Shown here piece by piece: positions 52,655 to 64,000 of a stretch of DNA of 64,000 nt. Both the position numbers and the translations under genes were made by a program. Source of the DNA: Synchiropus splendidus (taxonomy: Eukaryota; Chordata; Actinopteri; Syngnathiformes; Callionymidae); the NCBI RefSeq assembly GCF_027744825.2, contig NC_071335.1, positions 32,439,501 through 32,503,500 of the forward strand. The letters run 5' to 3'. The stretch's first letter is position 1, and the number at the start of each line of letters is the position of its first letter. Under the pieces are notes generated by a model. The model was not told the DNA's origin. It was given only the letters and a program-made list of their open reading frames with translations, and ran no database searches.

Positions 52655-53080
52655 ATGGCGAATCATGAGTTCTTTAAAATAGGAGGTAAAGCATTAATTC
52701 TAGAGGTAAATGCAATGCATTTATTTCACTGAGGTGGAGATAAGAAGTATATATTTTATTTGGATCATTTATTGCTGTCCTGTGTTTTGTTTTTGTTCAG
52801 TCTTTCATCATTTTGCCTGAAAGTTATTTAGAACGACCTGTCCAAAGACTTTTGCTGGAGTTGGACAGTAGATCCAAACACAGGTGAGCGTGTCCTTCCA
52901 TTCAGATGTCTTCAGTGTCCTGTGAATCCCTGTTGCATCACACCAGTGGTGGCAGCCGTCCAGTCCTGATGCTATAAGAGGCTTGTGTCACACTCAAGCA
53001 CAACAAATCTGACCGATGACACTGCAGATCTTCTGAGCAATGCACCCTGGGAAGTATGGCTTTTTATGAAGTTGTTCTGG
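52655..53080 (+). CDS. Possible small divergent gene, unidentified, probably incomplete
   Basis: Exons proposed: 52655-52705 (ATG in GGTCATGG, ending GAG|GTAAAT), 52801-52883 (after TTTTTGTTCAG, ending CACAG|GTGAGC) and 53028-53080 (after CACTGCAG, ending CTGG|GTGAGA). Phases agree and give MANHEFFKIGGKALILE, then SFIILPESYLERPVQRLLLE and a polar tail LDSRSKHRSSEQC. I do not recognise the family. If the last donor is not used the frame runs into the transposon-like sequence at 53155. The first two exons are more convincing than the third. It could be a real head-to-head partner of xpa, a truncated relic, or chance. Confidence 0.4.
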
Positions 53081-53154
53081 GTGAGACATGCAGTCAACCC
53101 ACCTGCCACGTCAGACCAAACCCAAAAATTAACAGATTTTTTTTTTACAGTATA

Positions 53155-53850
53155 CAGTGGTACCTTGGTTTTCAAACAAATCGGGGTTCAAACAAAAATT
53201 TAGATATTTTTTTGCTTCGGATTTCGAACGAAAATCCAGAATTCGAATGCCCCCGAAAAAAGCTGGAAAAAACATAACGTGCGTGGACCGATCAGCTGAC
53301 CCACGACGCGCTTTGTTATTGTGTATAACGCAGCCTCTGTATGCAGACGTGTCCCGTTAGCTACATTTACTGACTGTTTTTTCTTCATATTGAGGTGTAA
53401 AACCTTCCCTGTCTCCACACTGGACCGTGGTAGAGTGTCACTCTCCACACCTCCGAGGCTGGAGCGCTCACTCCAGGGTTTGATGTCCTGTTGTGGGCTG
53501 GAGCTGGGACAGGGATGAGGCGAGTCTGGGACAGAGCGTGACTTGGTTGATGACTTTGTCACAGCCAAACTGCACAGAAGCGCACATTCAGAGCTGGACA
53601 CGCACCGGGCACCTCTTCACTTCTGGAGAGACGTCACTCACTCGGCAACCCCTCCCACATGCAGCGGCCACACACATAGAGGAACAGCGCACCTGCAGCA
53701 CACACTCTACATTCACTCTTTGGCTTGGAACGCATTATTTCTTTTTCCATTCATTGTAATGGGAAAAATCGATTCAGATTTCAAACAATTCGCTTCTCGA
53801 ACGGCCTTCTGGAACAGATTGTGGCCAAGAAGAACAGCAAAATAATATTG
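53155..53850. mobile_element. Pogo/Tigger-like non-autonomous DNA element, 3' end degraded
   Basis: Starts after a TA with CAGTGGTACCTTGGTTTTCA and near-tandem 'caaacaaatcggggttcaaa' motifs, the pattern of pogo-type MITEs. Near the right end the complementary motifs return (CATTGTAATGGGAAAAATCG, then TCTCGAACGGCC). The final TIR is not clean, so the right boundary is approximate. No transposase frame is present. Confidence 0.5.
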
Positions 53851-55741
53851 CTGAGTCAGGATTTCTTAAAATATGATAATGCGTGAAAACCTGATGCTTC
53901 ATAGATATTCAGGGAATATACAGAAACAAAACATTTGCAGAGCGCCTTCACATGACAGTGACCATTTCAATCATAACATTATGACCATCCGCTTCAAAAC
54001 ATGTCAGTCCTTGCTTCAGCCCCGAAAACTCCTGTCAACATCACATCGCAGCACAACAGTCTTGCATTCATCAGCACATTGCAATAAGCATTTATTCAAG
54101 TTGGTGACCACAATCTAACAAGGCAGCACAATGACCAGAGCCATGTCACTTTGCACCTGATTTCACCGGCTGAAAAGTACATCAGAGTAGAGTAGAAAAA
54201 AGCAGAGGAAGAAGATGTGATAGAGGAATCTACAGTGTCTTTATTGATCATTTCTCCATCATGATAAAACATTACGAGCACTGATGGAACAACAACAATG
54301 TACAAAGAAAAAAACAAAAATAAAAATCTCGTATATCATTGAAATGGACTCCTCAGTGAATGGGAGAGCAAGATGTGTACATCAGTGGGAAAGGGGGGGT
54401 AATAGTACTGTACCATCAATTCACTTTCATATGAGCATTCATGTCTTCTTTATCACCGTGATCTAAAGATCCCAAATGCAAACATAAGCCTGCACTAATG
54501 CTATCAGGAGCTGGGAGACTACAGCGGGGCTCTACTTTCTCACCAGCTGAAACTGCAAGTTGAACAGGAGCAAAACATGTTGGGGTTTTAATCTCTTTGT
54601 TCCTTTGAGAATTGAACATCCTTACAACACATTTGCTTCCGATACTGAATGCTGAACTGGGGCAGTCCTGGTCAAACATGGGAGCAGACACTATGCAGGT
54701 ATACAGTACAGATGATCTGGTTCACAAAATGCTTGTCTAGCTTCGTTCTTTCCCGAGAACCAATTTTGTTTGTGGAATCCTCCATTCATACATCAAGACC
54801 TGACCTTGGATCTGCAAAGTCAGCCACATAGTTTGGGCATTCAAATGGAAATTAGCATTGATTGTGTGCAAACTACTATTTATAATAAGCACACAACATC
54901 ATAATACCATCCTAGAAGTGTCCATGTCCCAATTCGGGGGGTGCTCCTCGCCAGGCATTTAGCTAGGGGGCACCTGGGCGTCTGCAAAACATGAAGAAAT
55001 GGACGCCCGATTCTTGACCGTAGCTTGGCTGCCAGATTATGGCGACATCTGGCTGCTAAAATACGGCCGTGAATTGGGCATCCATTTTTTCACGTTTTGC
55101 AGACGCCCAGACGCCCCCCTAGCCAAAAGCCTGTTCCTCACTCAGGTAGCTCATGATGATCGGGGTCTCATGCACACCAGTCTTCTACCTGAAACCAACT
55201 GAGCAGCTTTTCAGGGGACCGCCTCCATATAAGGTCAGTGATGGGTTCACATTTACAACCCAAATCTTGGAATGACACACATACAAGTAGTGATATGGAC
55301 ACAGTTCAAGTCCATAAATCTAATCTCTAACACCGAAATGTTTATCATCAACAAGCGTCAGGTCCCATGACACATGAGAAAAACACAAAAGTCCCTGCCA
55401 CACAAATGGACTGCTTACATGGATGAGATGCTTCTGTGACACCACACAATCTCTTCTGCTTTGTCCTCAACGGGTCTGTTCAACGGGCCTTCTCTGTGGA
55501 GTCACATGGTTTAAGAAGAAAGAAGAAAAAAAGTGGTGGCAAAAGGCCAGAATTGAAACACAATGGTCCACTGAAATCAGCAGTTCTGCATCCAACCTGA
55601 ATGTGTGCTTCCATTATATGTGGTTGGTAGATTTCAGTTTATCTGCTACTTGAGAAAGTGACAAGTCAAAGACTGACTGTCTTTGGAAGGGCAGTGAAAA
55701 ATGCTGGAGGAGTATTTCCCCACCTTCAAAAACAATCTGCC
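53851..55741. other. Spacer and probable slc24a2 3' UTR
   Basis: No gene recognised. The slc24a2 3' UTR should extend leftward from 55741. A minus-strand AATAAA is at 54240-54245, which would make it about 1.5 kb long and include the palindromic element at 54952-55133. Whether that signal is used is unknown. Confidence 0.35.
54952..55133. mobile_element. 182-bp near-perfect palindromic element
   Basis: Left arm runs from CAGGCATTTAGCTAGGGGGC through TGGGCGTCTGCAAAAC to GCCCGATTC. The right arm is its complement, ending GCCCCCCTAGCCAAAAGCCTG. The centre (CTGCCAGATT...ATCTGGCTG) is also inverted. Flanks CTCCTCGC and TTCCTCAC match at 6 of 8, both differences transitions, as expected for an aged 8-bp target duplication. 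Best read as a foldback hAT-like MITE; a transcript would fold into one long hairpin. Confidence 0.7.
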
Positions 55742-58700
55742 TCATATGGAGACAGGGCAGATGATTATTTTGTCCTCCAGCATGACGCTGACGATGAGGA
55801 AAACAAAGTAGAGCAGGAACATCGAAAAGCCCAGAAACTTGCTCATTCTCCACTTGCAGGCTCCGATGGATATGATGACGAAGAGCAGCATGAGGAAGAG
55901 GAGCACGATGGCGCAGAAAAGGCCGTTGCTGCTCACCTCCACCGACTTGAAGTCATTGATGATGTTGTAGAGGAGCCAGGGGAACGGCAAGCTGGAGTTA
56001 GGGAAAGAGAGCATACGTGAGCATGTGTGTGTGAGTTTGAGCATATCTGTTCTAATGAGGACCAATTCTGTGGGGCCCTTTTGCCGTACCCCACAAGATT
56101 TAAGGCTCAATTTGGGCTAAACCTGTGCGTGTGTGTGAACAAACGTACCCCACAGTGATATCAAAGATGTTGGAGCCCACAGAGCTGGACACTGCCATGT
56201 CACCGAGGCCTTTTCGTGCTACAATCACACTGGTGATCAAGTCGGGGATGGAGGTTCCAGCTGCCAGGATAGTCAGGCCCATGATCTCCTCTGTGATCCA
56301 GAAGGTTTCTCCAACCTGAGAAGAATTTTGGATGAATCACTGGATCTTGGAGACTCCCCAACCACCAAAAAAGAAAAAAAGTTTTTAACTAGTACTGTTT
56401 GGTTCACCCGTTTTCTTTATGAATGCTGTTAGCACAAGCTAGCAGTGCTAATGCTTACACGTGACTGGGCTACACAATAAAGAGCTGAACAACATGTGAG
56501 AACAATGAACCCTGCTGGGAGTCTTGTATTCACTGGTGCATGCTTCATGGCTGCATGTCCAGCACTGAAATAGAGTATTACGAGTGTCTTGGCAGTGGAT
56601 CAGATTAGCAGATTAACTTGGATTAGCTTCTGTAGTCACATATTTAACACCCTGACTATTGCCTGCTGATGGGAACTGGCAGCAGGAGCAGATCCAAGCA
56701 GAGTCAAATTGCACAACCAGTAACTTGGTGACGACTCATTCAAATGTCAGATTATTTACAATCCAGTTAATACATGTAGAGAAGGCCTAGGCCTTGTTTA
56801 CTTTCAGGTTCCAAGTGTGTTCACATGAAGTGCAAGTAGATTTCTATGTCAACAGAAATGGCCTCATCTCAGGGTAGTTCTCCATCTTTAGATACCTGGT
56901 GAGCCCACCACACCATCAGGTAGGAGAAGAAAGCGATCCAGCTGATGGAGCCAAGGAAAGTGATCGGGAAGAACCGTTCTGAGGTCTGAAAAATGAGCAA
57001 ATATTTAGATGTGCTTCATCCTGGTGATGTATCCGAGCTTCTCAGATGGTACCTCTCTCCTGACGTCCGGCAGAGTGATCCATAGAGGAAGAATGATGGG
57101 GAGGATGACAAGGTAGGTGATCTGTTTCCTGGTAGTGTCAGGCCACGCCAGACTAAGAGGCTGGTCCTCGCCCTCCTCCTCCTCGTCCTCCATACCCATC
57201 TGAGACAAAGTCACATGAGACTTCACCAGACATTCTCTTGATGCCAGAAATCAGAGGCCCAGTCAACAAGGACAGTATGAATCACGCAGAGTAGGACGTC
57301 AAAAACCATTTCGCTGGTGTTTAGCTACGACGATGCGAAACAAAAGGACTTCCGGGGGTTTTTTTTTCTATTGTGACAAAAGACATCACACTGCTCTCCT
57401 GTTTTCAGATCTGGAATAAAGTTTTAGGTTTACTGATCTCCAGAGTGAAGATCTCTTTCAACATCTCTGATCCAATATCCTCCTTCTCCCACCCGAGACC
57501 CCAGTCAATGCCAAGTCATGAATTGGTCTTACAGTCATGAGCAAGGAATGACTTGAATGTGGTCATTTTAAATGACTCATCTTCCACTCGGGAGTTCACT
57601 CACCTCGTCCCCTTCGATGATGCCATTCATGGGAGGGGTGACTTCGACAGCGACATTGGAACTGTTGGGGATCTTTTTGTCCGCTGAAGAAATGAAAACA
57701 AAACAGAGAGAGAGAGAGGTTGAGCAGTGAAGCCTTCTGAACCTTCGGAATGAAAAAGTGCAAGAGGCTATGAATAACTGAAATTATTTACCAGCTATTT
57801 ACTAATTTACGAGCTAACTGTAACTAAAAATAATAACAATCATAAAAAGTTGTATCTTGCGTTGATGAAATCTTTCTACAGTTATCTGCTCAATCCTTAT
57901 GGGAATATAGCCACTCTTAGATATGACACCTCAAAAAACTGTCAAGTCTAAGTCATGATGAGATCATTTCACAAAATAATTAAATAAAGATAAAAATGCA
58001 TCAGTAAATTAACTCACACCTGTCCAGAAATAAATGCTGATACTTTGTTTTATAACTTGTATTTTTCAGAATCTTACCAACACCGTTGGCGGTGATAGCA
58101 TCTTCCTTACACTTCTTCTTCGCCATTTTGTGCAGGATGGATGCCTTCTCTTTAAACTGCCCTGTAGCATGAGGAGAAACAAATAGCTTCATGTATTCCT
58201 GCTTTTAAAACTTTGCTTGACTTTAACTTTAACATCCTTCACCAGAAATCATCCATTGCCACATCGTCTGAAGCTCACTTGAAACCACATGACAGGAAAA
58301 TTCTTCATTATTTTCGGCATCCTACCTTCACCGCTCAGCGGGTCCAGTGTGTGAATCATGAGCTGAAAGATGCTGTTCCTCATCAGGGAGTTGTGTAGAG
58401 AGGCACAGCTGCCTTCTCTCTGCAGCCTCGGTTTGGCCTGGGAAAGTGCACACGGATGTTTACGTCTGACATCAGCAACATATTTACTGTCAAGGTATAG
58501 AAATTCAGTCAGAACTGAACCCACCATTAGTTTGTTTTCGTCTCCAGGTGAGTTCATCTGTTGGATAAAAAAAAAAGCATGAATAAAAATGATTTATTGA
58601 AACATCAACGGTTATGAAAGTCTTCTTTTGGGAACAGAAGGTGAGGGTAGCTGACATCAAACACCGCCTGAGGGTTGCTTCGCTGCGGACATCTTGTTAT

Positions 58701-61700
58701 GAAAGAAACCCTCAGAGTTGAGAAGTTAATCTTTTTAGCTTAACTGTGACAAGACACCTGCCGTTGTCATGACAGCTCAAACCAGCTAACAGGCTTTGTG
58801 TCTTCCTCTCATTTCCCGTCATATATTGAAAAATTCAAGCAGGTGTCCGGTGTGGTAGCTTGCTGGAGCATGTTGTTCTAAGATCTGAAGTGCATTCTGT
58901 GTGAGGTTGGCCAAGCATGTACAGCTCAGAGGGAATGTAATGGTGCCATTGACTTGACTTTTCATCAACAGTATCTTGTGGTATGATAACTAAAGACTAA
59001 ACTAGGGGGTTCCTACAACATAATGAATGATTATTTAGCAATATTCCCTATAAGTTTGACATCATATTTATGTTTTATAACAGTCAAGATCTTCAGTCAC
59101 AGAACCCACAACACATCACACCACCATTTAGAGACAGAAGTCTCAAACTCTTCCACATTGTTTTAAGTCAATTTTGTCAATTTTCATTGTTTGATAGGGT
59201 TTTTCCAGCTCCAGTGAAAATGTGTATTTCTCTTGGAAATCAAACAGATGATGCGTTGATTATGAATAATAATACAACATGATGTAGCAAGTAGCTTAGC
59301 CTTTTTTGGAAATACAGTCTCTCTTTATTTATTTATTTTTTTCATCAATGGAGTTTTGAATTTGGATTCATGCAAATAATTGAGGTCATTACCTTTTATT
59401 ACAAATTGTTAAGTTGCATTTCCTCCAACTCCTGCACTGCAGGTTGTAAGTTACTGATTTTTTTAAAAATAAAATAAGGCTGTGGCACCATTTCAAGACT
59501 GTAGACTCCTTTACCTTCCCTATCTGAAAAAGGCTTTCTCTAGAGCCTCACTCTATTATACAGTTATGCTAGTACCAGACACATTTCCAAGTTCTGCAAG
59601 ACAAAAAGGTGGACTGGGCTTTTGCATTTTGTCAAGCGTATCCATTAACATAAAAAAATGCAATGCAGCTATCAATAATTTTACCCATCATTTACACACA
59701 CTGGAGGTGCAACTATACAGTACAACTCATCAGATATATTTCATAGGGGGCCCACAAGTCTTCTATAAATCCTTGCACTGGGAGTATGACCATTTAGAAT
59801 ACTGTTACAAATATTTTTAAAAAATGCTGACAAGGCGATAACTTTGTTCCTTAAAACTGCAACTGAGGCAGCTATAAACCATGGGCAGACATGTAGCTTT
59901 TGATAGATGAAACTTTCTGGAGCTTAGAATATGGTGATTCTGGAGTACTACAGCATGAATTTCACTGGTACTGTGCATTTAAAAAATACATATAATAGAA
60001 CCAGTCCATTGCCATACTATGTAGATTATCGTTAACATTTACCTGTATTTATGTCCAACACATGATTTTCTGCACAGTATTTTCTTTTTTCCCCACATTG
60101 GTTTGACATATTTATTTGTTTCATTGCACAATTTCCTGGCTATAACAGTCACAGAGCATCTTCTCTCTGCACCAGTGCGCACCTCACTGCAGCAGTCTTG
60201 GGATTTAGCTGGGATTAGCAATCCCAGCGTTCTACTTTTGGCAGGCTAATTTTTGAGTCTGCGTGTGAAGTGTTGCAGCGACCGGTAAGAGGTCACCATG
60301 GAGGAAAACTGTTGCAGAAAACATGGAATTGTGTGGAAAATGATCAGCGACCAAATGGTTGGCTCAAAACTGCTCTACTTGTCGGCCAACTGGTGCAATG
60401 TGTGATCAGATAAAATGCTTATTCACCTGAGAAGGTGATGATGTAAATGTGACAAATGTTTTTTTTATTTGAATTGAATAAGCAGAGGAAAGGAAGCTGT
60501 GCTGCAGGCTTGCTGCCGTCACTCTAGCTAAGAAGTTGCCTGGGGGATCAGGGAGGATTGGTGTCATGCATTGGAAAGTTGCATCTCTCACTCCAACACC
60601 GGAGAATATTTTAAATAAAAACACCCAAAAAACACTTGAAATATGTCCATATGAAGAAGAAACTAATCAAAAGAATGGCTTCAGCTCGTGGTCATTGCTC
60701 TCCGTCATCTTCTGATTCCCGCTCCCCCAGGAGTGTGCGACTAATTTTAGCCATCCTAACAAGATTGCGAAGAATTAACCTAACGGATTATTTAACCGCT
60801 ACTGACACATGAGGACAAGGAAGCTGGACATCAAGTGCCCGACAACAAAAAGGGCAAAGCCGTTTTTGCACTGAGGTGTGGCGGCCTAAGGCACAGCTGA
60901 CTTCCTGAAGGGCAACGCATGTCAGACGGAGCCTGTGGAAGCCTGGAGATCGGACACTGCTGACTATGACTTCGTAACACGGAGATGTGATGAGTTACAA
61001 AAGAATCAGGGGAAAATATCAAGAACCAAAATAGAGCGCTGTGATCTTTCATGTCAGTCATAAACAGTGTTTGGAGCCTCACCAAGTAGCTACTGTCCAA
61101 TATTTGCATTGCCATTGTCAACATTAATATGTGAACAGACTCAGTGACATCAAAGGTTTGGTTTTTCCCAGTATTCTGACTTGACGTCAGGGTTTAATGG
61201 TTATCTAACATGTGCTCAGAAGAGCCAAACGTTGGGTAAAAAAAAGTTCTAGGTCTCTGAAACACTGGTTTAGAAAGTTTTGGCTGTTTCTGTCGCCATT
61301 GCCAAGCAGCTGATTCTGCTTCTGTAGCAAACACGCCATCGCGATGACTTGATATTGTTGTCATGAAATATGAGAAATAAAGAGGAAACATCTTAACAAA
61401 ATGATATATAACTGGGCTGTGTTTCTCAAAACCTAACTTATACACCACGTGCAGACCTCAGGAGGATTTCAGTCCAATCATTTTCAATACACCTCAACAT
61501 TGTTAGGTGTTTCTAGGACGTCGTGCTTGGACTCCACCCAGTCTCACCGTTTATTAATAAATCCTCATCGCATCATTCGTGAATTGGTTGACCATCGCAA
61601 ACTCAATCAGGACTTAAAGCTTGTTATGATTTTGAAGTGCTTCTCTTCTAATCAGGTTGTTCCCGAGCAACCGGAGCGTGTCTCCATTTGACTGTGAGAC

Positions 61701-63713
61701 AATCATTGTGTCAGTTTGCATGGTGAAATTACAGTTTCAGCTGTGGCTTCCCAGCTGTTTTCTTTTTTTTCAGCGCAGCAGGAGGATAGATTTTCTGTCT
61801 TGCCCACTCACAAAATCTGAGTCATTTTAGTGCAACATTTGAAAAGTGACAGGAGCCAAAGCATGACAGGACAAGGCCCTACAAGATGAATGACCCTTAC
61901 CTGTGAAGTGTTTAAGTAAAGAAAGGTCATACACAGAGAGTGCGAACAATCATACAGAGACTCGCACAATTCTTAGTTTTACATTTTGGCCCTTGAGTGA
62001 TTGTGTTTGACACCGTTGCCTTAATATAACCAAGTAGAATGGCCTGGTTGGAGGGTATACACCATTTAAAGTAGGAACGCTTTTGTTATTTTTGTACAAC
62101 AACAATAGCTTTTCTCCAAACCAGGGGTGTTGAACTAGATCACACAAGGGCCCACACTGATCAAGTTGGGGCCCGAACAAGATCAACAGTTATGGAGTGA
62201 TCTGTAAATGGCATTCATTGTTAGGAAACAATTTGTTTCAATACAATCCATTATCTGTGTCCATTGTAATTACTGAAGGCTAATTTTAATGCTAACACTG
62301 TAGCTTCAAAACTCATCCTCCATTGCCACAAACATTAATCTGCTTCAATAAATCCCCCTTTTACCTGCATTATTTTTTAAAGTTTTTTCTAAGTGATTAA
62401 TTCTTTATATTCAGATTCTGTACTTGCAAGTTGGTCTTGAACGCATATCTTTGTAGGTTATGATGTCAACATGCTTAGAAAATGATACGTTTGTACGCGC
62501 TTTGATGTGGGCCACATAAAATCACTCTGGGGGCCAGAGAGGGCCCCTGGGCCTGTGTTTGACTCATGTGGTCCAGACATGGCTTCAGGTTTGGTGCAAG
62601 CTTTGTAGCCTGTTTGGTTGTTGCTGTGCAACACTAGATTCTCCACTGTGGCCTTGGTTGCGTGCTACAAAGGTCATCTGTCTTTGCTTTGCAGAACATG
62701 AATCCACACAAATACAAGAACATGGGACAGAGATGAAGGACGGACAGAGACTTGAGACAGGATGGACAGATGATACAGGTTTGTGCATGTTATACCTTTG
62801 GGGCCTTCTCCAGGTCGTCCACTCGGTTGCCTCCCAGCCTGCTTTTGATGAGTAACTCCACCTTAGCGTTGAACTTCATGAAGGTGACGTAGCACGTGTA
62901 GCACATCAGCAGACCAAGACTTTCTGCAGTCGTGATTTGATTATCCAGGAAGAAGTAGATGAGCATGAGCAAGCCCACGATGTAGAAGGAGACGTCTCTA
63001 AACAGAGGCCACCAGGTGAGGTTCAGCACCTCTTTGGAGAACAGTGCGCACATCCCGATCACAAACAGGATGTTGAAGACAGCTGAGCCTACAATGGTAC
63101 CGATGCCCACGTTGCTGTGGGAGATGAAGACTCCGATGACAGAGGTGAAGAGCTCCGGGGCAGAGCCACCTGCTGCCATGAAGGTGGCTCCTGCCACGTC
63201 ATCAGAGATCTCCAGCTTCTCTGTGATGACGGTGAGTGCAGGGACAAAGAACTCATCACAGACGATGGCTAAGGCTATGAACATGTACAACATGCCGAAC
63301 ATATGCAGGAGCACGTAGCCCTGACGCCTCTCCTCCACACTGAAGTAGTCTGTCGGATAGTCTCCGTGGTTCATCTCGATCTCGTGAATTTGCTTGGCCG
63401 CCTTTGGGTTTTCCTCAGCACCTGAGACGTTGTGGTGATGCAAAAGAGTTCTCTGTGGCACTGCTGCTTCTGCCGAGCCCTCCACCGCAGACTCCCTGTC
63501 CACCATGGTGGACACAAGAGACAAGGCACTCCATGTACAGACTACGCAGACCGCCACCAGGCTGATGATGAAGCCGAGGATCCGTCCCGGACGCAGCTTT
63601 TTCCTGGCACACTGGAAGCGGTGCCTGTTGCAGCTGTTGTGAAGGCCAAGAGGAGGGGTGGAGGTGGAGGAAGCCATGTTGCGGTGACTTCGGTTGGAGA
63701 ACAGGAAATCCAT
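55742..63713 (-). CDS. slc24a2: slc24a2: K+-dependent Na+/Ca2+ exchanger NCKX2
   Basis: Plasma-membrane antiporter exporting one Ca2+ and one K+ for four Na+, in neurons and cone photoreceptors. Exons 63713-62796, 58557-58525, 58437-58326, 58161-58078, 57683-57604, 57199-57053, 56985-56896, 56315-56149 and 55991-55742 give 1881 nt (626 aa, TGA). The ATG at 63713 lies in a strong context (GCCATGG). An N-terminal hydrophobic stretch (about 45-62) precedes the extracellular loop. Alpha-1 repeat: [16 protein letters not shown] with acidic E187. The cytosolic loop carries [20 protein letters not shown] and an acidic run (413-421). Alpha-2 repeat: [17 protein letters not shown] with D513, then [10 protein letters not shown]. 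The C-terminus is [17 protein letters not shown] as in NCKX2. The 33-nt second exon is the least certain. The segment between LDPLSGE and GQFKEK lacks the optional exon of long mammalian isoforms, so this models a short form. Confidence 0.95.
57701..57720. repeat. (GA)n tract
   Basis: GAGAGAGAGAG run in the slc24a2 intron beside the exon at 57604-57683. Confidence 0.6.
58558..62795 (-). other. slc24a2: slc24a2 intron 1 (4.2 kb)
   Basis: Largest intron of the gene. Apart from the hAT-like element at 62122-62570 I see no exon or structured feature. Confidence 0.6.
62122..62570. mobile_element. hAT-like non-autonomous element in slc24a2 intron 1
   Basis: Left end CAGGGGTGTTGAACTAG, right end GGGCCTGTGTTTGACTCATG. 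These are the degraded form of the CAGGGGTGTCAAACTC ends of a very common vertebrate hAT repeat, with internal GGGCC/GGCCC blocks. The flanking 8-mers CTCCAAAC and GTCCAGAC match at 6 of 8. Confidence 0.55.
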
Positions 63714-64000
63714 GGCGCTAGCTCTCAGGCATAGAGAACAGATTCCAGCAGAATCCTGTGTCGGTGGTGCTTTTAGGCTGAAGGGGGGTAGAGGGGGGGG
63801 CTTGACAGGCCACAGGGGTTCACCGCTTTGTTTGCATGCTGCTCCCCAGTCTAAACACTATAGAGGCCCAAAAGTCTGATTCCAGGATCAAGTCCATTAA
63901 AAGGTTTCCCCATATTACACCCTGAAATTAAATGAAAAAGCAGCATTAACATGTGACTCTTTATCAGACGATATTGAAGCAAAAACATTTTATCCTCGAT
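63714..64000. other. Upstream flank of slc24a2
   Basis: Should contain the 5' UTR and possibly an upstream intron of slc24a2 on the minus strand; a G-rich run (63781-63800) is the only distinctive feature. Confidence 0.4.

Overview
The window is vertebrate nuclear DNA, almost certainly from a ray-finned (teleost) fish. Genes are split by GT-AG introns, AT-rich spacers carry microsatellites and hAT-like miniature transposons, and the proteins match fish/vertebrate orthologues. The species cannot be named from the sequence. Exon coordinates were worked out by hand from reading frame, splice sites and remembered family sequences; all chains given for the five recognised gene families keep frame from ATG to stop.

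Layout. (1) 2991-19671, minus strand: micu3, 14 coding exons, 485 codons, an EF-hand regulator of the mitochondrial calcium uniporter. (2) 19672-24475: spacer between two divergent genes, with a TTA microsatellite, a perfect hairpin and one unexplained exon-like block. (3) 24476-25867, plus strand: fgf20, three coding exons, 224 codons. The micu3/fgf20 head-to-head pair is the same arrangement as at human 8p22. (4) About 26.7-41.7 kb: 15 kb with no recognisable gene, only repeat remnants. (5) 41.7-50.0 kb, plus strand: a tandem array of three importin-alpha genes of kpna7/kpna2 type. The third copy is a complete 519-codon gene. The second is an in-frame chimera of 596 codons, a full-length body fused to a second truncated copy. 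The first is a 151-codon mini-gene without the NLS-binding repeats. (6) 50851-52509, minus strand: xpa, 274 codons, nucleotide-excision-repair damage verification, tail-to-tail with the last importin copy. (7) 52655-53080, plus strand: a possible small divergent gene sharing the xpa promoter, unidentified. (8) 53.1-55.7 kb: spacer with a pogo-like element and a 182-bp palindromic element. (9) 55742-63713, minus strand: slc24a2 (NCKX2), nine coding exons, 626 codons, a K+-dependent Na+/Ca2+ exchanger.

The genes are independent transcription units, not a pathway; two handle calcium (mitochondrial uptake, plasma-membrane extrusion). The most unusual part is the importin-alpha array. Its copies share promoter-proximal sequence and 3' flanks, and their structures record internal deletion and unequal exchange while keeping open reading frames.
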